Source: Celeribacter baekdonensis
Lineage (GTDB): Bacteria; Pseudomonadota; Alphaproteobacteria; Rhodobacterales; Rhodobacteraceae
Assembly: GCF_900102315.1 (NCBI RefSeq)
Contig: NZ_FNBL01000016.1
Location: 1-64,000, forward strand
DNA: 64,000 nt
Reading direction: 5' to 3'
Position numbers and translations under genes: made by a program. The notes beneath the pieces were generated by a model, which did no database searches, had not been told where the DNA came from, and saw nothing but the letters and a program-made list of their open reading frames with translations. Within the stretch, counting starts at the first letter, position 1, and the number at the start of each line of letters is the position of its first letter. Shown here one piece after another: positions 34,239 through 43,292 of the stretch.

Positions 34239-34691
34239 TCAGCGGGCCCCTTCACATATTTTTTGCAGGAAACGATCCGAAGCCATCACCTCACGCAGCG
34301 GCATTTTCTTTTGCGCTTCATCAAGCTCGGAAGAATAACTCAGCCCCTGCCCGTCCCAGAACCACCAATAGATAATCTCGCCCTGCTTGCCGCGCACAGG
34401 CATGCGGAACATCGGGAATTTGCGTTCGCCATAAGGAATCTCGGCCTCTCCGATCTTGCTATGCGGCAGATTGAGCTTTTTCAGCACACCGGCAAGCGGC
34501 ACCATTGCAATGGACTCTTCCTCTTTGCCGGAAAAAAGGCTAGCGACGTTATCGGGCCGCTTTTGATACGGCCCGTTCAGGAATTTCACGACAGGCGGAT
34601 AGCTTGGGTGCGCATGGGTGACCTGCACATAGGCCAGCCCATCGTCCGTCTCGATTTCGACGATATCGCCGGGTTTATATTCTTCCATTTC
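34239..34691 (-). CDS. Small operon protein (150 aa), function unknown
   Basis: Starts 10 bp after the decarboxylase gene and lies in the phthalate-type operon. The N-terminal half looks like a small beta-barrel (YKPGDIVEIETDDGLAYVQV, then YPPVVKFLNG), loosely reminiscent of Imm26-type proteins. The C-terminal half has paired aromatic residues (YWWFWDGQGLSY) and ends with an amphipathic helix. No catalytic motif was recognised. Its retention between two pathway genes suggests an accessory role in the pathway. Confidence 0.65.
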   Translation of the reverse strand, partial: EMEEYKPGDIVEIETDDGLAYVQVTHAHPSYPPVVKFLNGPYQKRPDNVASLFSGKEEESIAMVPLAGVLKKLNLPHSKIGEAEIPYGERKFPMFRMPVRGKQGEIIYWWFWDGQGLSYSSELDEAQKKMPLREVMASDRFLQKICEGAR

Positions 34692-34701
34692 GACTATCCC
34701 C

Positions 34702-35694
34702 TCAAAGGCTGTAGGCTTCCAACGTGGACGGATGGAACAGTTCCTCGATCTTGACGCGACGCGGCGACAGACCCTGGCTGGCATGATAGTCTAGGAAACG
34801 GTCGAGTACATGAGCGTTGTCAGCAACCCCATAGCTCCAGGGGTCTTTGCCCATCAGCGCATGCACCCGGTTCAGGTTGTCCTCGACAAAGGGCATGGTG
34901 ACCTTGGTCGCCGAGGTGTCCGACAGGGCCTCTTCGGCCAATCGTTTCGATTGGGTAAAGGCCTTGAGCAAGGCCGCGGGCAGGAACGGATATTCTTCGG
35001 CGAGACTGCGACGCACACCCAACACATGCATGATCGGGAAAATCTTCGTTCGTTTAAAATAATCTTCGGCCGTCGTGATGCTGTCCGCGAACAGCCGCCC
35101 GACATGCGGATGACCTTCGGAGAAACAGCGCGGCCAGCGCGGACCGATAAACCCGTCGATCTCGCCCGCTTCCAGCATGCTGTTGAGCGTGGCCCCTTCG
35201 GGGGCATCGACCATGGTGATATCGTCGGGCAGTTGCACCTTGATCTTTTCAGGCCGTCCGGGCGTGTCCATGCCGCCGCGCACCCAAGTGATATCGGAGG
35301 GTTTGACGCCGTAATCCTCTTCCAGGATGCCACGCACCCAGACGTTGGCTGAGAGCTGATATTCAGCGATCCCGATGCGCTTGCCCTTCAGGTCCTCGGG
35401 CTTCTCGATGCCTTTGTCCGTGCGGATATAGACCGAAGTATGCCGGAACGCCCGGCTCAGAAAGACCGGGATCGCCACATAATGCGGGTTCCCCCGCGCG
35501 ACCGAGATGGAATAGGACGACAGCGAAATTTCACTGATATCGAAGGCCTCGTGCCGGAAGGCGCGAAAGAACATTTCCTCCGGCGACAATAGCATCGGAA
35601 TGGGATCGACGCCGTCGATCTGCACCCGGCCATCCACGATGGCCCGCGTCCTGTCGTAATTGCCCATGGCCAGAGATAGCTTGAGATTGGTCAT
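34702..35694 (-). CDS. pht5: 4,5-dihydroxyphthalate decarboxylase-like protein
   Basis: A 330-aa protein from the ATG at 35694. It has the periplasmic-binding-like fold of Pht5-type decarboxylases and no signal peptide. Family-like features are LKLSLAMGNYDRTRAIVDGR at the N-terminus, EMFFRAFRHEAFDISEISL, PVFLSRAFRHTSVYIR, and the KGKRIGIAEYQLSANVWVRG stretch. Pht5 removes one carboxyl from 4,5-dihydroxyphthalate to give protocatechuate. The gene overlaps the dehydrogenase stop by 4 bp. The substrate could be another ortho-diacid. Confidence 0.8.
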   Translation of the reverse strand: MTNLKLSLAMGNYDRTRAIVDGRVQIDGVDPIPMLLSPEEMFFRAFRHEAFDISEISLSSYSISVARGNPHYVAIPVFLSRAFRHTSVYIRTDKGIEKPEDLKGKRIGIAEYQLSANVWVRGILEEDYGVKPSDITWVRGGMDTPGRPEKIKVQLPDDITMVDAPEGATLNSMLEAGEIDGFIGPRWPRCFSEGHPHVGRLFADSITTAEDYFKRTKIFPIMHVLGVRRSLAEEYPFLPAALLKAFTQSKRLAEEALSDTSATKVTMPFVEDNLNRVHALMGKDPWSYGVADNAHVLDRFLDYHASQGLSPRRVKIEELFHPSTLEAYSL

Positions 35695-36878
35695 TCTGTC
35701 GGTTCCTCGTGTTTCGTTCTGCACTGATACTGCAAGTCGACCGGTTGGCCGGCAGCGGCGGATGTCAGGATTGCGTGGCAAACCTCAAGGCTTGCGAGCC
35801 CCCATGCGCCGGTTTGATCCGGCGCCGTGCCCTTGCGCACCGCATCGACCACAGCGTCGAGCACGGTTCGGCGGGGGGCGGGCCCAAAGGGGGCTTCGAT
35901 GAAGTGCCGCTCGGTGTCACCGAAAACTTCGATCCCGTCCGGCGTCAGTTTGAGATCGGCACGGTCACACAAAGCGATGACCGGACCAAAATGTTCGTTA
36001 TGCGATGCCTCGATCGTCGTCCCGCTGCCGAAGGTCCGTGTAGCTTTGAGCCGGGCTTCGTCATCGGGGTTGAGGTTCATGAGCGCACGGCGGGCTCCGC
36101 CATAGGCCCCCGTCTTTTTCGGCTGGCCCAATTCTCCGACATCGTTCATCCAGATGTCGCTATCAAAATGCGCATAGCCGGAATAGGTCAGATTGGCGAC
36201 ACAGCCCGTCTCGAAACTCATAAGGGCGGTAAACGCACCCTCTGTCGGACGTTTTGGATCCCAAGCGCCGGTCATCGCGTAGATGTTTTTGGCCATGCCA
36301 CCGGCCAGCCGCCGCACCACGTCGATCTGGTGAATGGCCTGGCTGAACAGGACCCCGCCCCCTTCTTCGGTGCGCAACTCTTCGGGGCGACGCGGGCGAT
36401 AGAGAAAATCGGTATAATTCAGCGCCTGAATCATCCGCAATTGACCGAACTCCCCGCTTTCGATCAGGCGCGCGGCCAGATCCACGGGGGGATCAAAGCT
36501 ATGGCTCGGACCGACGATCAGATGCACACCGGCCTCGTCGGCGGCGCGCACCATCCGCTCGGCATCCTCCATGGAGATGGCCAGAGGCTTTTCCACCAGA
36601 ATATGTTTGCCCGCCTGCGCCGCAGCCAGCACATGATCTATATGCATCTGATGCGGTGTGGCGATGTAGATCGCCTCGACCGAAGGGTCGGCACATAATT
36701 CATCGACCGTTTCATATGCCGCGCCGCCATAGTCCCGGACGAAAGCCGCACGGCTTTCTTCGCGGGGGGCAGCAGCGGCCACGAGTTTGACACGCGGATC
36801 GGCATCGAAGGTCGGCACCATGAGCATGAAAGCACGCCCCAGCCCAGCAACGCCAAGACGGACGGGATCAGAGGTCAA
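35691..36878 (-). CDS. pht4: Gfo/Idh/MocA oxidoreductase, phthalate cis-dihydrodiol dehydrogenase-like
   Basis: A 395-aa NAD(P)-dependent enzyme. The Rossmann motif is GVAGLGRAFMLMV, followed by YIATPHQMHIDHV and the EKPLA motif with the catalytic Lys (HILVEKPLAISMEDAERM). The C-terminal half is the usual alpha/beta substrate domain. Pht4 oxidises 4,5-dihydro-4,5-dihydroxyphthalate to the catechol. Family membership is certain; the substrate is inferred from neighbours. It overlaps the reductase stop by 11 bp and the decarboxylase start by 4 bp, giving tight operon coupling. Confidence 0.85.
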   Translation of the reverse strand: MTSDPVRLGVAGLGRAFMLMVPTFDADPRVKLVAAAAPREESRAAFVRDYGGAAYETVDELCADPSVEAIYIATPHQMHIDHVLAAAQAGKHILVEKPLAISMEDAERMVRAADEAGVHLIVGPSHSFDPPVDLAARLIESGEFGQLRMIQALNYTDFLYRPRRPEELRTEEGGGVLFSQAIHQIDVVRRLAGGMAKNIYAMTGAWDPKRPTEGAFTALMSFETGCVANLTYSGYAHFDSDIWMNDVGELGQPKKTGAYGGARRALMNLNPDDEARLKATRTFGSGTTIEASHNEHFGPVIALCDRADLKLTPDGIEVFGDTERHFIEAPFGPAPRRTVLDAVVDAVRKGTAPDQTGAWGLASLEVCHAILTSAAAGQPVDLQYQCRTKHEEPTE

Positions 36879-37806
36879 GAACCAGCCTCCCCGACTTGGC
36901 GCGCGACACGCAGATCATCACATAATCGTCTTTTTCCTCATCCATCAGAACCATGTCCCGATGATCGGCATCACCACTCAGAAGACGGGTCTTGCAGGTG
37001 CCGCAGGTGCCGCTCTCACAGGAGCTGGAGGTTGCAAAGCCGGCATCCCGCAGCGCTTCGAGAATCGAGCGGTCCTCGGGAACCTTCACGACTTCACCGC
37101 TTTTCTTCAATTCGACTTCAAAAGGCACATCATCGTCGCGTACGACGTCGACGGGTTTGAAGTCCTCGAAATGGATACGTCCCTCGGGCCAGTGACCCGA
37201 CACGGCCTTAATCTCTTCCATCAAGGGTTTGGGTCCGCAGCAGAAGACATGCGTGGCCCGGGGCGTCACCAGATCGTCCCAGAAATCATAGACCTGATCG
37301 AGATCGCCATTGTCATGGTGAACGATGATCCGGCCTTCGAAAACAGCGTTCAACTCGTCCAGATAGGCGGACTCTTCCGCGCTCCGACTGACATAAATGA
37401 TCCTGAGCGCCTTGCCCTTTTTATCGAGGTAGCGCGCCATGGCATAGATCGGCGTAATGCCGATACCGCCCGCGATCAGCAGGTATTTCTGCACATCGGT
37501 CAGTGGGAAATCGTTCTCCGGCGCTTCGATATTGAGCTCGGTTCCCTCCTGTGCGTCCTCGTGCATGGACGCCGATCCGCCGCGCGACTGCGGCTCACGT
37601 TTGACTGCGATCACGTATTCCTTGGGTGTTTCCCCATCGTTTACTAGGGAATACCGGCGCATCGCTCCCGAAGGCGTTTCCAGAGTGATATGGGCCCCCG
37701 GTGCAAAATCCGGCAAATCAACGGCCTCGACCGGCACCAGAGTGAATTCAGAGATGCTTGGCGTTAAATCGCGTCGTTTGTCGACGCGCATTTTTATTTG
37801 CTCCAT
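36868..37806 (-). CDS. Oxygenase reductase (PDR/VanB family, FMN and [2Fe-2S])
   Basis: A 312-aa protein from MEQIKMRVDKRRD at 37806, with GGGAGGA before it. Domain order is as in phthalate dioxygenase reductase: an N-terminal FMN barrel (MRRYSLVND), an NAD domain (LIAGGIGITPIYAMARYL) and a C-terminal plant-type [2Fe-2S] domain with CESGTCGTCKTR and a further Cys-like site. It passes electrons from NADH to the oxygenase at 39.2 kb. It opens a five-gene operon (reductase, dehydrogenase, decarboxylase, 150-aa protein, EamA). A promoter and operator lie 35-60 bp upstream. Confidence 0.9.
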   Translation of the reverse strand: MEQIKMRVDKRRDLTPSISEFTLVPVEAVDLPDFAPGAHITLETPSGAMRRYSLVNDGETPKEYVIAVKREPQSRGGSASMHEDAQEGTELNIEAPENDFPLTDVQKYLLIAGGIGITPIYAMARYLDKKGKALRIIYVSRSAEESAYLDELNAVFEGRIIVHHDNGDLDQVYDFWDDLVTPRATHVFCCGPKPLMEEIKAVSGHWPEGRIHFEDFKPVDVVRDDDVPFEVELKKSGEVVKVPEDRSILEALRDAGFATSSSCESGTCGTCKTRLLSGDADHRDMVLMDEEKDDYVMICVSRAKSGRLVLDL

Positions 37807-37838
37807 AAAATCCTCCCGATCTGTTCGCAGCACCCCAT

Positions 37839-37868
37839 CAACTTAGATAGCTAAGTTGATGAAGTCAA
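37839..37868 (-). promoter_or_regulatory. Promoter with palindromic operator before the reductase operon
   Basis: On the minus strand TTGACT (37863-37868) and TAAGTT (37840-37845) are 17 bp apart. The 20-bp palindrome CAACTTAGATAGCTAAGTTG (37839-37858, 18 of 20 positions symmetrical) covers the -10 and spacer. It belongs to a five-site motif family in this window. Confidence 0.75.
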
Positions 37869-37946
37869 CATTCGAACCCCTTGTTCGTCCAGTGTTTTGG
37901 CTCAGATAAATCCGTCCCGGCCATTTCATCTGGCCACCAGTAGGCA

Positions 37947-39092
37947 TCACCGCATCTCAGAGCCCACAAGCACCCGGCGATCCAAGTCCTGCGGCCTGCG
38001 ACAGCCGGTAAAAATCATGGTTCGGCGTATTTCTTCCTCAAGAATCGACAGCGCCCGCGCAACCCCGACATGCCCGCCAGCCGCCAGACCGTAAAGCGGA
38101 GCACGTCCCAGAAGAACGCCCTGCGCTCCCAGCGCAAGCGCCTTCACGACATCGCTGCCCCGCCGTATCCCGCCATCGAGCAACACGGTCGCGCTATCGC
38201 CCAACCGATCCGCGATCTCTTCGAGAACCGACAGCGTCGCAGGCGCTCCGTCAAGCTGGCGTCCCCCGTGGTTTGAGACCACCACACCGTCCACCCCCTC
38301 ATCGCGCGCCCGCAAGGCATCGGCGGCACACATCACTCCTTTGATCAGAAGCGGTCCGCTCCACTGTTTTCGGATACGTCGCACATCGTCCCATGAGAAA
38401 TTCGGATTGCGCTGCGAGCGGGTGAAGTCCGCCAACTCCTTGTCGCTGGCCCCCTCCCCCAGAAACGCCGTCAGGTTTTCGAACCGGGGCCGGTGTTTAC
38501 CCAGCCATACGGACGTCAGCCATCTCGGGTGCATCAAACCGTCGAGAAGGATCGGAGCACTCATTTTGATTTCATGTGAGAACCCATGTCTCAGGTCACG
38601 CTCACGCTTTCCGCCGACCAGCGAATCCACCGTGATCATCAGTGCGGAATATCCGGCGGCGGCGGCACGATCGATCAGTGCTTTTGAAAAATCGGGCTTA
38701 CCCCATGGGTAAAGCTGAAACCACTGCGGTGCGGAGCCCTGTCTGGCGATCTCTTCCATGGAGGTGTTCGACGCCGTGGACAGCGCGAAACCAATCCCTG
38801 CCTCATCCGCCGCACGCGCCAGATGCACATCCCCTTGCGGCCAGTAAAGCCCGTTCAATCCGGTGGGGCCGATCAGTAAGGGGGTGGAATAGCGCTGGCC
38901 GAAAATCTTCGTCGTCAGATCAACATCCCCACCCGAAAGAATGCGGGGCTGCAGATGAATGCGCTCGAAAGCCTGCCGGTTGGCCCGAAGCGTGATCTCG
39001 TCTTCGGCAGCGCCATCCAGATAATCGAACACGACAGCGGGCAGTCGGGCCTGCGCGCGGCAGCGCAGATCGTCGATATTTATGGCCTTCAT
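37947..39092 (-). CDS. FMN-dependent alpha-hydroxyacid dehydrogenase (LldD/MdlB family)
   Basis: A 381-aa enzyme from MKAINIDDLRCRAQ at 39092. Family motifs are DYLDGAAEDEITLRANR at the N-terminus, LIGPTGLNGLYWPQGD, a lysine-bearing LLIKGVMC strand, and the active-site VVSNHGGRQLDGAPATL with the catalytic His and Arg. It oxidises an L- or S-2-hydroxyacid such as mandelate or lactate to the 2-oxoacid. With the ThDP decarboxylase and aldehyde dehydrogenases at 46-51 kb it could make a mandelate-like route. It lies between oxygenase and reductase genes, downstream of a terminator. Confidence 0.85.
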   Translation of the reverse strand: MKAINIDDLRCRAQARLPAVVFDYLDGAAEDEITLRANRQAFERIHLQPRILSGGDVDLTTKIFGQRYSTPLLIGPTGLNGLYWPQGDVHLARAADEAGIGFALSTASNTSMEEIARQGSAPQWFQLYPWGKPDFSKALIDRAAAAGYSALMITVDSLVGGKRERDLRHGFSHEIKMSAPILLDGLMHPRWLTSVWLGKHRPRFENLTAFLGEGASDKELADFTRSQRNPNFSWDDVRRIRKQWSGPLLIKGVMCAADALRARDEGVDGVVVSNHGGRQLDGAPATLSVLEEIADRLGDSATVLLDGGIRRGSDVVKALALGAQGVLLGRAPLYGLAAGGHVGVARALSILEEEIRRTMIFTGCRRPQDLDRRVLVGSEMR

Positions 39093-39176
39093 GGCCTGGT
39101 TTCCGGTGTATCTCATATCTCGGGATTACAACTCCGCCGCCGGGCGTACCGCGCGGTTCGGATATACATAAAAATC

Positions 39177-39198
39177 CGCCCGACAAGAAAGCCGGGCG
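39177..39198 (-). terminator. Terminator after the oxygenase gene
   Basis: CGCCCG and CGGGCG arms (extended by further pairs) with a 10-nt loop, then GATTTTTATG on the minus strand. It separates the oxygenase from the alpha-hydroxyacid dehydrogenase gene, which may be partly expressed by read-through. Confidence 0.7.
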
Positions 39199-39223
39199 AA
39201 TTGGGGAGAAATATGATCAATGA

Positions 39224-40504
39224 TTACTCGGCGGCCTCTGTGGCTCCGGACGTATCGACGAGTGTGCGCCAGTCGACCTCTTTCGGGTAAACCCCCTCAT
39301 GAGAGGCGATCTTGGCTTGCGGGACCTCGGAACCAGTGCCGATAGCTTCTCCGCCCTCGGCAACCTTCTTGGCCGCATCCGCCATTAGACGGCGAAACTC
39401 GACGATCGCAAGATCCGAGGCGCCCAACACGTCGGTGTGGCGCTGCACGCGGCTGCCCATCGACACCCACATCACAATATCCTCGTTCGGGATACCGTCG
39501 ACACCCGTGAAGTGACCCTCTTTCATCCGCTCGCGATCCTGCAGGAAGTCGTTCTCGAGCGTCCGAAGCGTCCGCCATTTGTGATCCACATCCACGCCGG
39601 GAACGGCATGGGCGAATTTGCGCCATTCCTCGGTCGATGGCACGTTCGGACCCCCGAAAGCGAGGAAGTGGAAGGCCGTTTCATCGTCGTTGATCGGCAC
39701 GATCACGCTGGCCACCTTGTAGTTGTTGTTCGGCGGGATCAGCGAGTAATAGGGCGCGATGAATTCGGTGATGCGCAGGTAATGATGCGTCGCCGCATTC
39801 TTGATCGGCTTGCGGATCGCCGCATAGTGAAACCCGTAGCTGGTGGTTTCGGTCTGCATCCGCGGTGCCTTGTCGGTCGAGGGCCGGTACCAGGATTTGT
39901 CATCGGCCGCGGCGCCTTCGACCCGGGCAGGAACCATAGTGGACGAGTGCAGCGAAGACGAATGCGCACTGTCGATCTGACCTTCATGAATCTGTGCCCA
40001 GTTGGCCGGAACGCGAATTTTAAGGATTGCGACCGGGGTGTCCTCCGTCGGGGCAAAAGCCGGCGGTTGGAATTCGGGCATCTCATCCTTGTCGCCGAGC
40101 CAGGCCCAGACGAAGCCACCCCATTCACGCACCGGATAGGAGCGCTGTTTGACCTTGTCCATGAGCGGGCTGCCCTCGGGCTCGGAGGACATCGCCACTA
40201 CGTTGCCGTCCACATCCATTTTCCAGCCGTGGTACAGGCACCGCAGACCGCATTCCTCGTTGCGGCCATAGACCAGCGAGGCTTTGCGGTGCGGGCAGAG
40301 CTCGTCAAGCATGCCAAGCCGACCATTGGTGTCACGAAAAGCGACATAGCTTTCACCCAGCACCTCGACCCGAAGCGGCTTTCCATCGGGCTCTGCCACC
40401 TCTTCGATCAGACAGACAGGTGTCCAGTGCTGACGCATGAGTTGCGCCATCGGTGCATCTCCCGTCACGCGGGTCAGCAGTTCATTCTCTTCGGGTGTTA
40501 GCAT
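39224..40504 (-). CDS. pht3: Phthalate 4,5-dioxygenase-like oxygenase, alpha subunit
   Basis: A 426-aa Rieske non-haem iron oxygenase from MLTPEENELLTRVTG at 40504, directly after GGAGGAGG. The Rieske ligands are CPHRKASLVYG (Cys-x-His) and CLYHGWKMDVDG (Cys-x2-His). The mononuclear iron region reads QIHEGQIDSAHSSSLH, giving the expected Asp and His residues. Length and N-terminus fit the one-component-type oxygenases such as phthalate 4,5-dioxygenase or phenoxybenzoate dioxygenase. Neighbouring reductase, Pht4-like and Pht5-like genes favour a phthalate-like substrate. Confidence 0.85.
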   Translation of the reverse strand: MLTPEENELLTRVTGDAPMAQLMRQHWTPVCLIEEVAEPDGKPLRVEVLGESYVAFRDTNGRLGMLDELCPHRKASLVYGRNEECGLRCLYHGWKMDVDGNVVAMSSEPEGSPLMDKVKQRSYPVREWGGFVWAWLGDKDEMPEFQPPAFAPTEDTPVAILKIRVPANWAQIHEGQIDSAHSSSLHSSTMVPARVEGAAADDKSWYRPSTDKAPRMQTETTSYGFHYAAIRKPIKNAATHHYLRITEFIAPYYSLIPPNNNYKVASVIVPINDDETAFHFLAFGGPNVPSTEEWRKFAHAVPGVDVDHKWRTLRTLENDFLQDRERMKEGHFTGVDGIPNEDIVMWVSMGSRVQRHTDVLGASDLAIVEFRRLMADAAKKVAEGGEAIGTGSEVPQAKIASHEGVYPKEVDWRTLVDTSGATEAAE

Positions 40505-40551
40505 ATGACCTCCTCCATACGACGATGAATCAATTTTCAGAACTCGCATCA

Positions 40552-40580
40552 ATCTTAGTTATCTAAGTTTATTCTGTCAA
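40552..40580 (-). promoter_or_regulatory. Promoter with palindromic operator before the oxygenase gene
   Basis: TTGACA (40575-40580) and TAAGAT (40552-40557) on the minus strand, spacer 17 bp. The palindrome CTTAGTTATCTAAG (40554-40567) overlaps the -10 and spacer exactly as at 37.8 kb, so a bound repressor would block RNA polymerase. Confidence 0.8.
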
Positions 40581-40642
40581 CAACCTGCGCAGTATAAAAC
40601 ATGTGCGCGGCGACAGCATTTTCGACGCCAGCGGTATCAGGT

Positions 40643-41209
40643 TTACCGCGAAAGCCAACCCCCCAGACGCCGGTTCAGGAACGGCAGGACGTAACCTGTG
40701 TTTAGCCCAGTCAACACCAGAGCAACCAGAAACAACGCCCCCGGCACCGGCAGCTGCGCCGTGATCGGTTGCAGCAAATAGAACAAAGCCACCAGCAAGG
40801 GATAAACGCCAATCATACTGAGCGCCCAACGCTTCCAGACCGGTGCCGGACGCGGCGGTTTGTCTTTGTCTGCGCTCAGATACGCGATCTCTATATCGAG
40901 CGGCGGAGTCTCCGGCATCGACGCCATCCGGCTCCTGATGGCCTGCGCCAGACGTTCAGGCAACTCCGGCATCTCGGCAACAAGACGGCATCCACGGGCA
41001 CTGATGGAAAAACCATGCCGCTCGGCGCCCCGTTGCTCGGCAAATTGCAGAAAGGACACCAAGGGGTGGCGGGAAACATCCGCAGCGACAACATCACGGC
41101 AAATTTGTGCGACAGGAGCCGCGCGATCCGGCGCGACACCGAAAGACAGGGTGAACCCCGAGACACTCCCGGCCTCACGCTTGTTTGCGCTCTTGGTATT
41201 TGCGGACAT
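40643..41209 (-). CDS. Membrane protein with antibiotic-biosynthesis-monooxygenase-like layout
   Basis: A 188-aa protein from MSANTKSANKREAG at 41209, after GGGGGAA. The N-terminal half resembles a small alpha/beta barrel (FTLSFGVAPDRAAPVAQI, then PLVSFLQFAEQRGAERHGF). Two C-terminal transmembrane segments follow a PAPVWKRWALSMIGVYPLLVALFYLL-type junction. This half-domain plus two-helix arrangement is known from membrane-bound relatives of antibiotic biosynthesis monooxygenases. The classification is tentative. It lies between the TRAP permease and the oxygenase. Confidence 0.6.
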   Translation of the reverse strand: MSANTKSANKREAGSVSGFTLSFGVAPDRAAPVAQICRDVVAADVSRHPLVSFLQFAEQRGAERHGFSISARGCRLVAEMPELPERLAQAIRSRMASMPETPPLDIEIAYLSADKDKPPRPAPVWKRWALSMIGVYPLLVALFYLLQPITAQLPVPGALFLVALVLTGLNTGYVLPFLNRRLGGWLSR

Positions 41210-41333
41210 TTTTCCCCCTGCAGACGGCGTATCATGCACGGAAAGTCTCATAATCATTGCATCATACGACTTTTACACAACGTTTCGTCATGGGCATGCG
41301 CCATGCCTGCATTCCGAAACGCCTTAAAATGTT

Positions 41334-41358
41334 GTGGCCACCCTGACAGGGTGGCCAC
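41334..41358 (-). terminator. Strong terminator after the TAXI TRAP permease
   Basis: GTGGCCACCCT-GAC-AGGGTGGCCAC with perfect 11-bp arms. Flanking A- and T-rich bases on both sides allow it to work in both directions. Confidence 0.8.
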
Positions 41359-41381
41359 TTTCTTCTGAGAATATGCCGGTC

Positions 41382-43292
41382 TCAGGTCTCTTCCTTCCCG
41401 CCGGCCGCGACCGGAGTGGAAAAGAAGAACTGTCGCCCGAGTACAGCAATGACCAAGGCAATGCTTGCCACAGCCAGAAGCGGGAAAGGGCTCACGGCGC
41501 CAACGGCTCCGATCGTCAGCAGCAAACGTTCCAGAGTGCTCAGGTCCGTTTTGACCATCCCCTCCAAAGAACAGGCGATTGCAAGCGTCGCAGAGACCGC
41601 ACCGACGATGGCAAGCGTGTTGATCAAAGGATCGGACATCAACAGGATCGCCGGGTTCCACACGAAGGCGAACGGCAGAAGGAAACCGATTACAGCCAGC
41701 CGAACAGCGGAGAAGGCAATCTTGAACGGGTCTTCATCGGCAATCGCGGAAGCCGCAATCGCAGCCACGGCAATCGGCGGTGTCAGAGCCGACAGGATTG
41801 CGTAGTAGAGCAGGAACATCTGGCTGGGAAGCACGGGAAACCCGAGCTTGGCCAGAGCAGGCCCAACGAGAACCGCAGCAAGGATGTAGGCGCTCGGTGT
41901 CGGCATACCCAGACCGAGAACGATGGTCACGGCAGCTGCGATCACCAAAGTCAGGATCGGCTGACCGTTGCTGAGTTCCAGGATGACATTGGCGGATTTC
42001 ATACCGAGCCCGGTCATCGAGAGACCGCCGATCACGAGACCGGCCGCCGCACAGGCCCCTGCCACGGGCAGGATCTGCAGCGTCGTCGTTCCGAGCCCTT
42101 CCAGAATTTGCCAGGGCGTCATACGGGTCTCTTTCAGGATCAGCGAGGCCAGAATGGTCGCCACCACACCGACGCCCGCCGTGAACGTCGGGGAATATCC
42201 CAACATCAGCGCGACCACGATGCCGATGATCGGCAAAAGGAAAACCCAGCCGGTTCTGAAAGTGTCCGCAACGGACGGGACCTCATCCTCGGAAGGACGC
42301 AGATCGAGCCGCACGGCCCGCAGGTGCACCTGAGAGAACACCCCACCATAGTAGATCAAAGCGGGCAACAGGGCCGCGAAAACGATCTCATTGTAGGAAA
42401 TCCCGGAATACTCGGCCATGATGAAGGCTGCCGAGCCCATGATCGGAGGCATGGCGCTGCCGCCGGTTGACGCAGCAACTTCCACCGCACCGGCAAAACG
42501 CGCGCTGTAGCCCAGGCGTTTCATCACCGGGATGGTGATCGAGCCCGTCGCGACGACATCCGAGGTCGGGCTGCCCGACATGGTGCCGTAGAGACCCGAA
42601 GAAATGATAGCGATCTTGGCCGGGCCGCCCCGTGCACGCCCGGTGACCAGAGAAGCGAGGTTGAAAAAGAAATCACCCCCACCGGCCTTGGACAGAAAGG
42701 TTCCGAACATCACGAACAGGAACACATAGCTGGCCACAACCTGGATCGGCACACCGAACAGACCATCGGTCGTGAACACGAGAACGTCGAGGAGATAGCT
42801 GAACTCGCTGACCCGGTGCCCGAAGGGCGGCGGCAGCAGATATCCGAACAGGTTGTAGATCAGGAACAGCAAAACCACGCCGGTCAGACCGAGGCCTGTC
42901 GTGCGCCGGGTCGCCTCAAGCGTCAGGAACAACAGGGAAGAGCCAAAGAAGAGCTGATCGGGCGTAAACTGGTCGAGCAGGCTGATACGATCGGCGACGA
43001 CCCCGGCATTGACGTAAAAATAGATGCCGCAGGCAAGACTCAATGCGGAGAATATCCAATCGTAAATCGGGACGTCATCCGGGGCTCTGGCCGTCGCTCC
43101 GATGGCCAGAAAGAGAATTGTGAAGATGCCCGAAATGAACAGGATGCCGAGGATCAGCGGGTCGGAAATAACGAAAAGGTTCGCATAGATAACCCATAGC
43201 GCGAAAGCGGCCGCGAGAACGATGACAACCGTTCGCATGGTGGAAGCAAGCTTCCGGCGACGGCCGGTTTCGGTAAGCGAGGGAATGTTCAT
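41382..43292 (-). CDS. Fused TRAP transporter permease (TAXI type)
   Basis: A 636-aa inner-membrane protein from MNIPSLTETGRRRK at 43292, with roughly 16-18 hydrophobic segments. It fuses the small (DctQ-like) and large (DctM-like) TRAP subunits, as usual for TAXI systems. Conserved pieces are GLYGTMSGSPTSDVVATGSITIP, AASTGGSAMPPIMGSAAFIMAE and GLGMPTPSAYILAAVLVGP. It imports organic acids using an ion gradient together with the binding protein at 43.8 kb. The start codon overlaps the stop of the small ORF at 43289 (ATGA). Placement among aromatic genes suggests an aromatic-acid substrate. Confidence 0.92.
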   Translation of the reverse strand: MNIPSLTETGRRRKLASTMRTVVIVLAAAFALWVIYANLFVISDPLILGILFISGIFTILFLAIGATARAPDDVPIYDWIFSALSLACGIYFYVNAGVVADRISLLDQFTPDQLFFGSSLLFLTLEATRRTTGLGLTGVVLLFLIYNLFGYLLPPPFGHRVSEFSYLLDVLVFTTDGLFGVPIQVVASYVFLFVMFGTFLSKAGGGDFFFNLASLVTGRARGGPAKIAIISSGLYGTMSGSPTSDVVATGSITIPVMKRLGYSARFAGAVEVAASTGGSAMPPIMGSAAFIMAEYSGISYNEIVFAALLPALIYYGGVFSQVHLRAVRLDLRPSEDEVPSVADTFRTGWVFLLPIIGIVVALMLGYSPTFTAGVGVVATILASLILKETRMTPWQILEGLGTTTLQILPVAGACAAAGLVIGGLSMTGLGMKSANVILELSNGQPILTLVIAAAVTIVLGLGMPTPSAYILAAVLVGPALAKLGFPVLPSQMFLLYYAILSALTPPIAVAAIAASAIADEDPFKIAFSAVRLAVIGFLLPFAFVWNPAILLMSDPLINTLAIVGAVSATLAIACSLEGMVKTDLSTLERLLLTIGAVGAVSPFPLLAVASIALVIAVLGRQFFFSTPVAAGGKEET

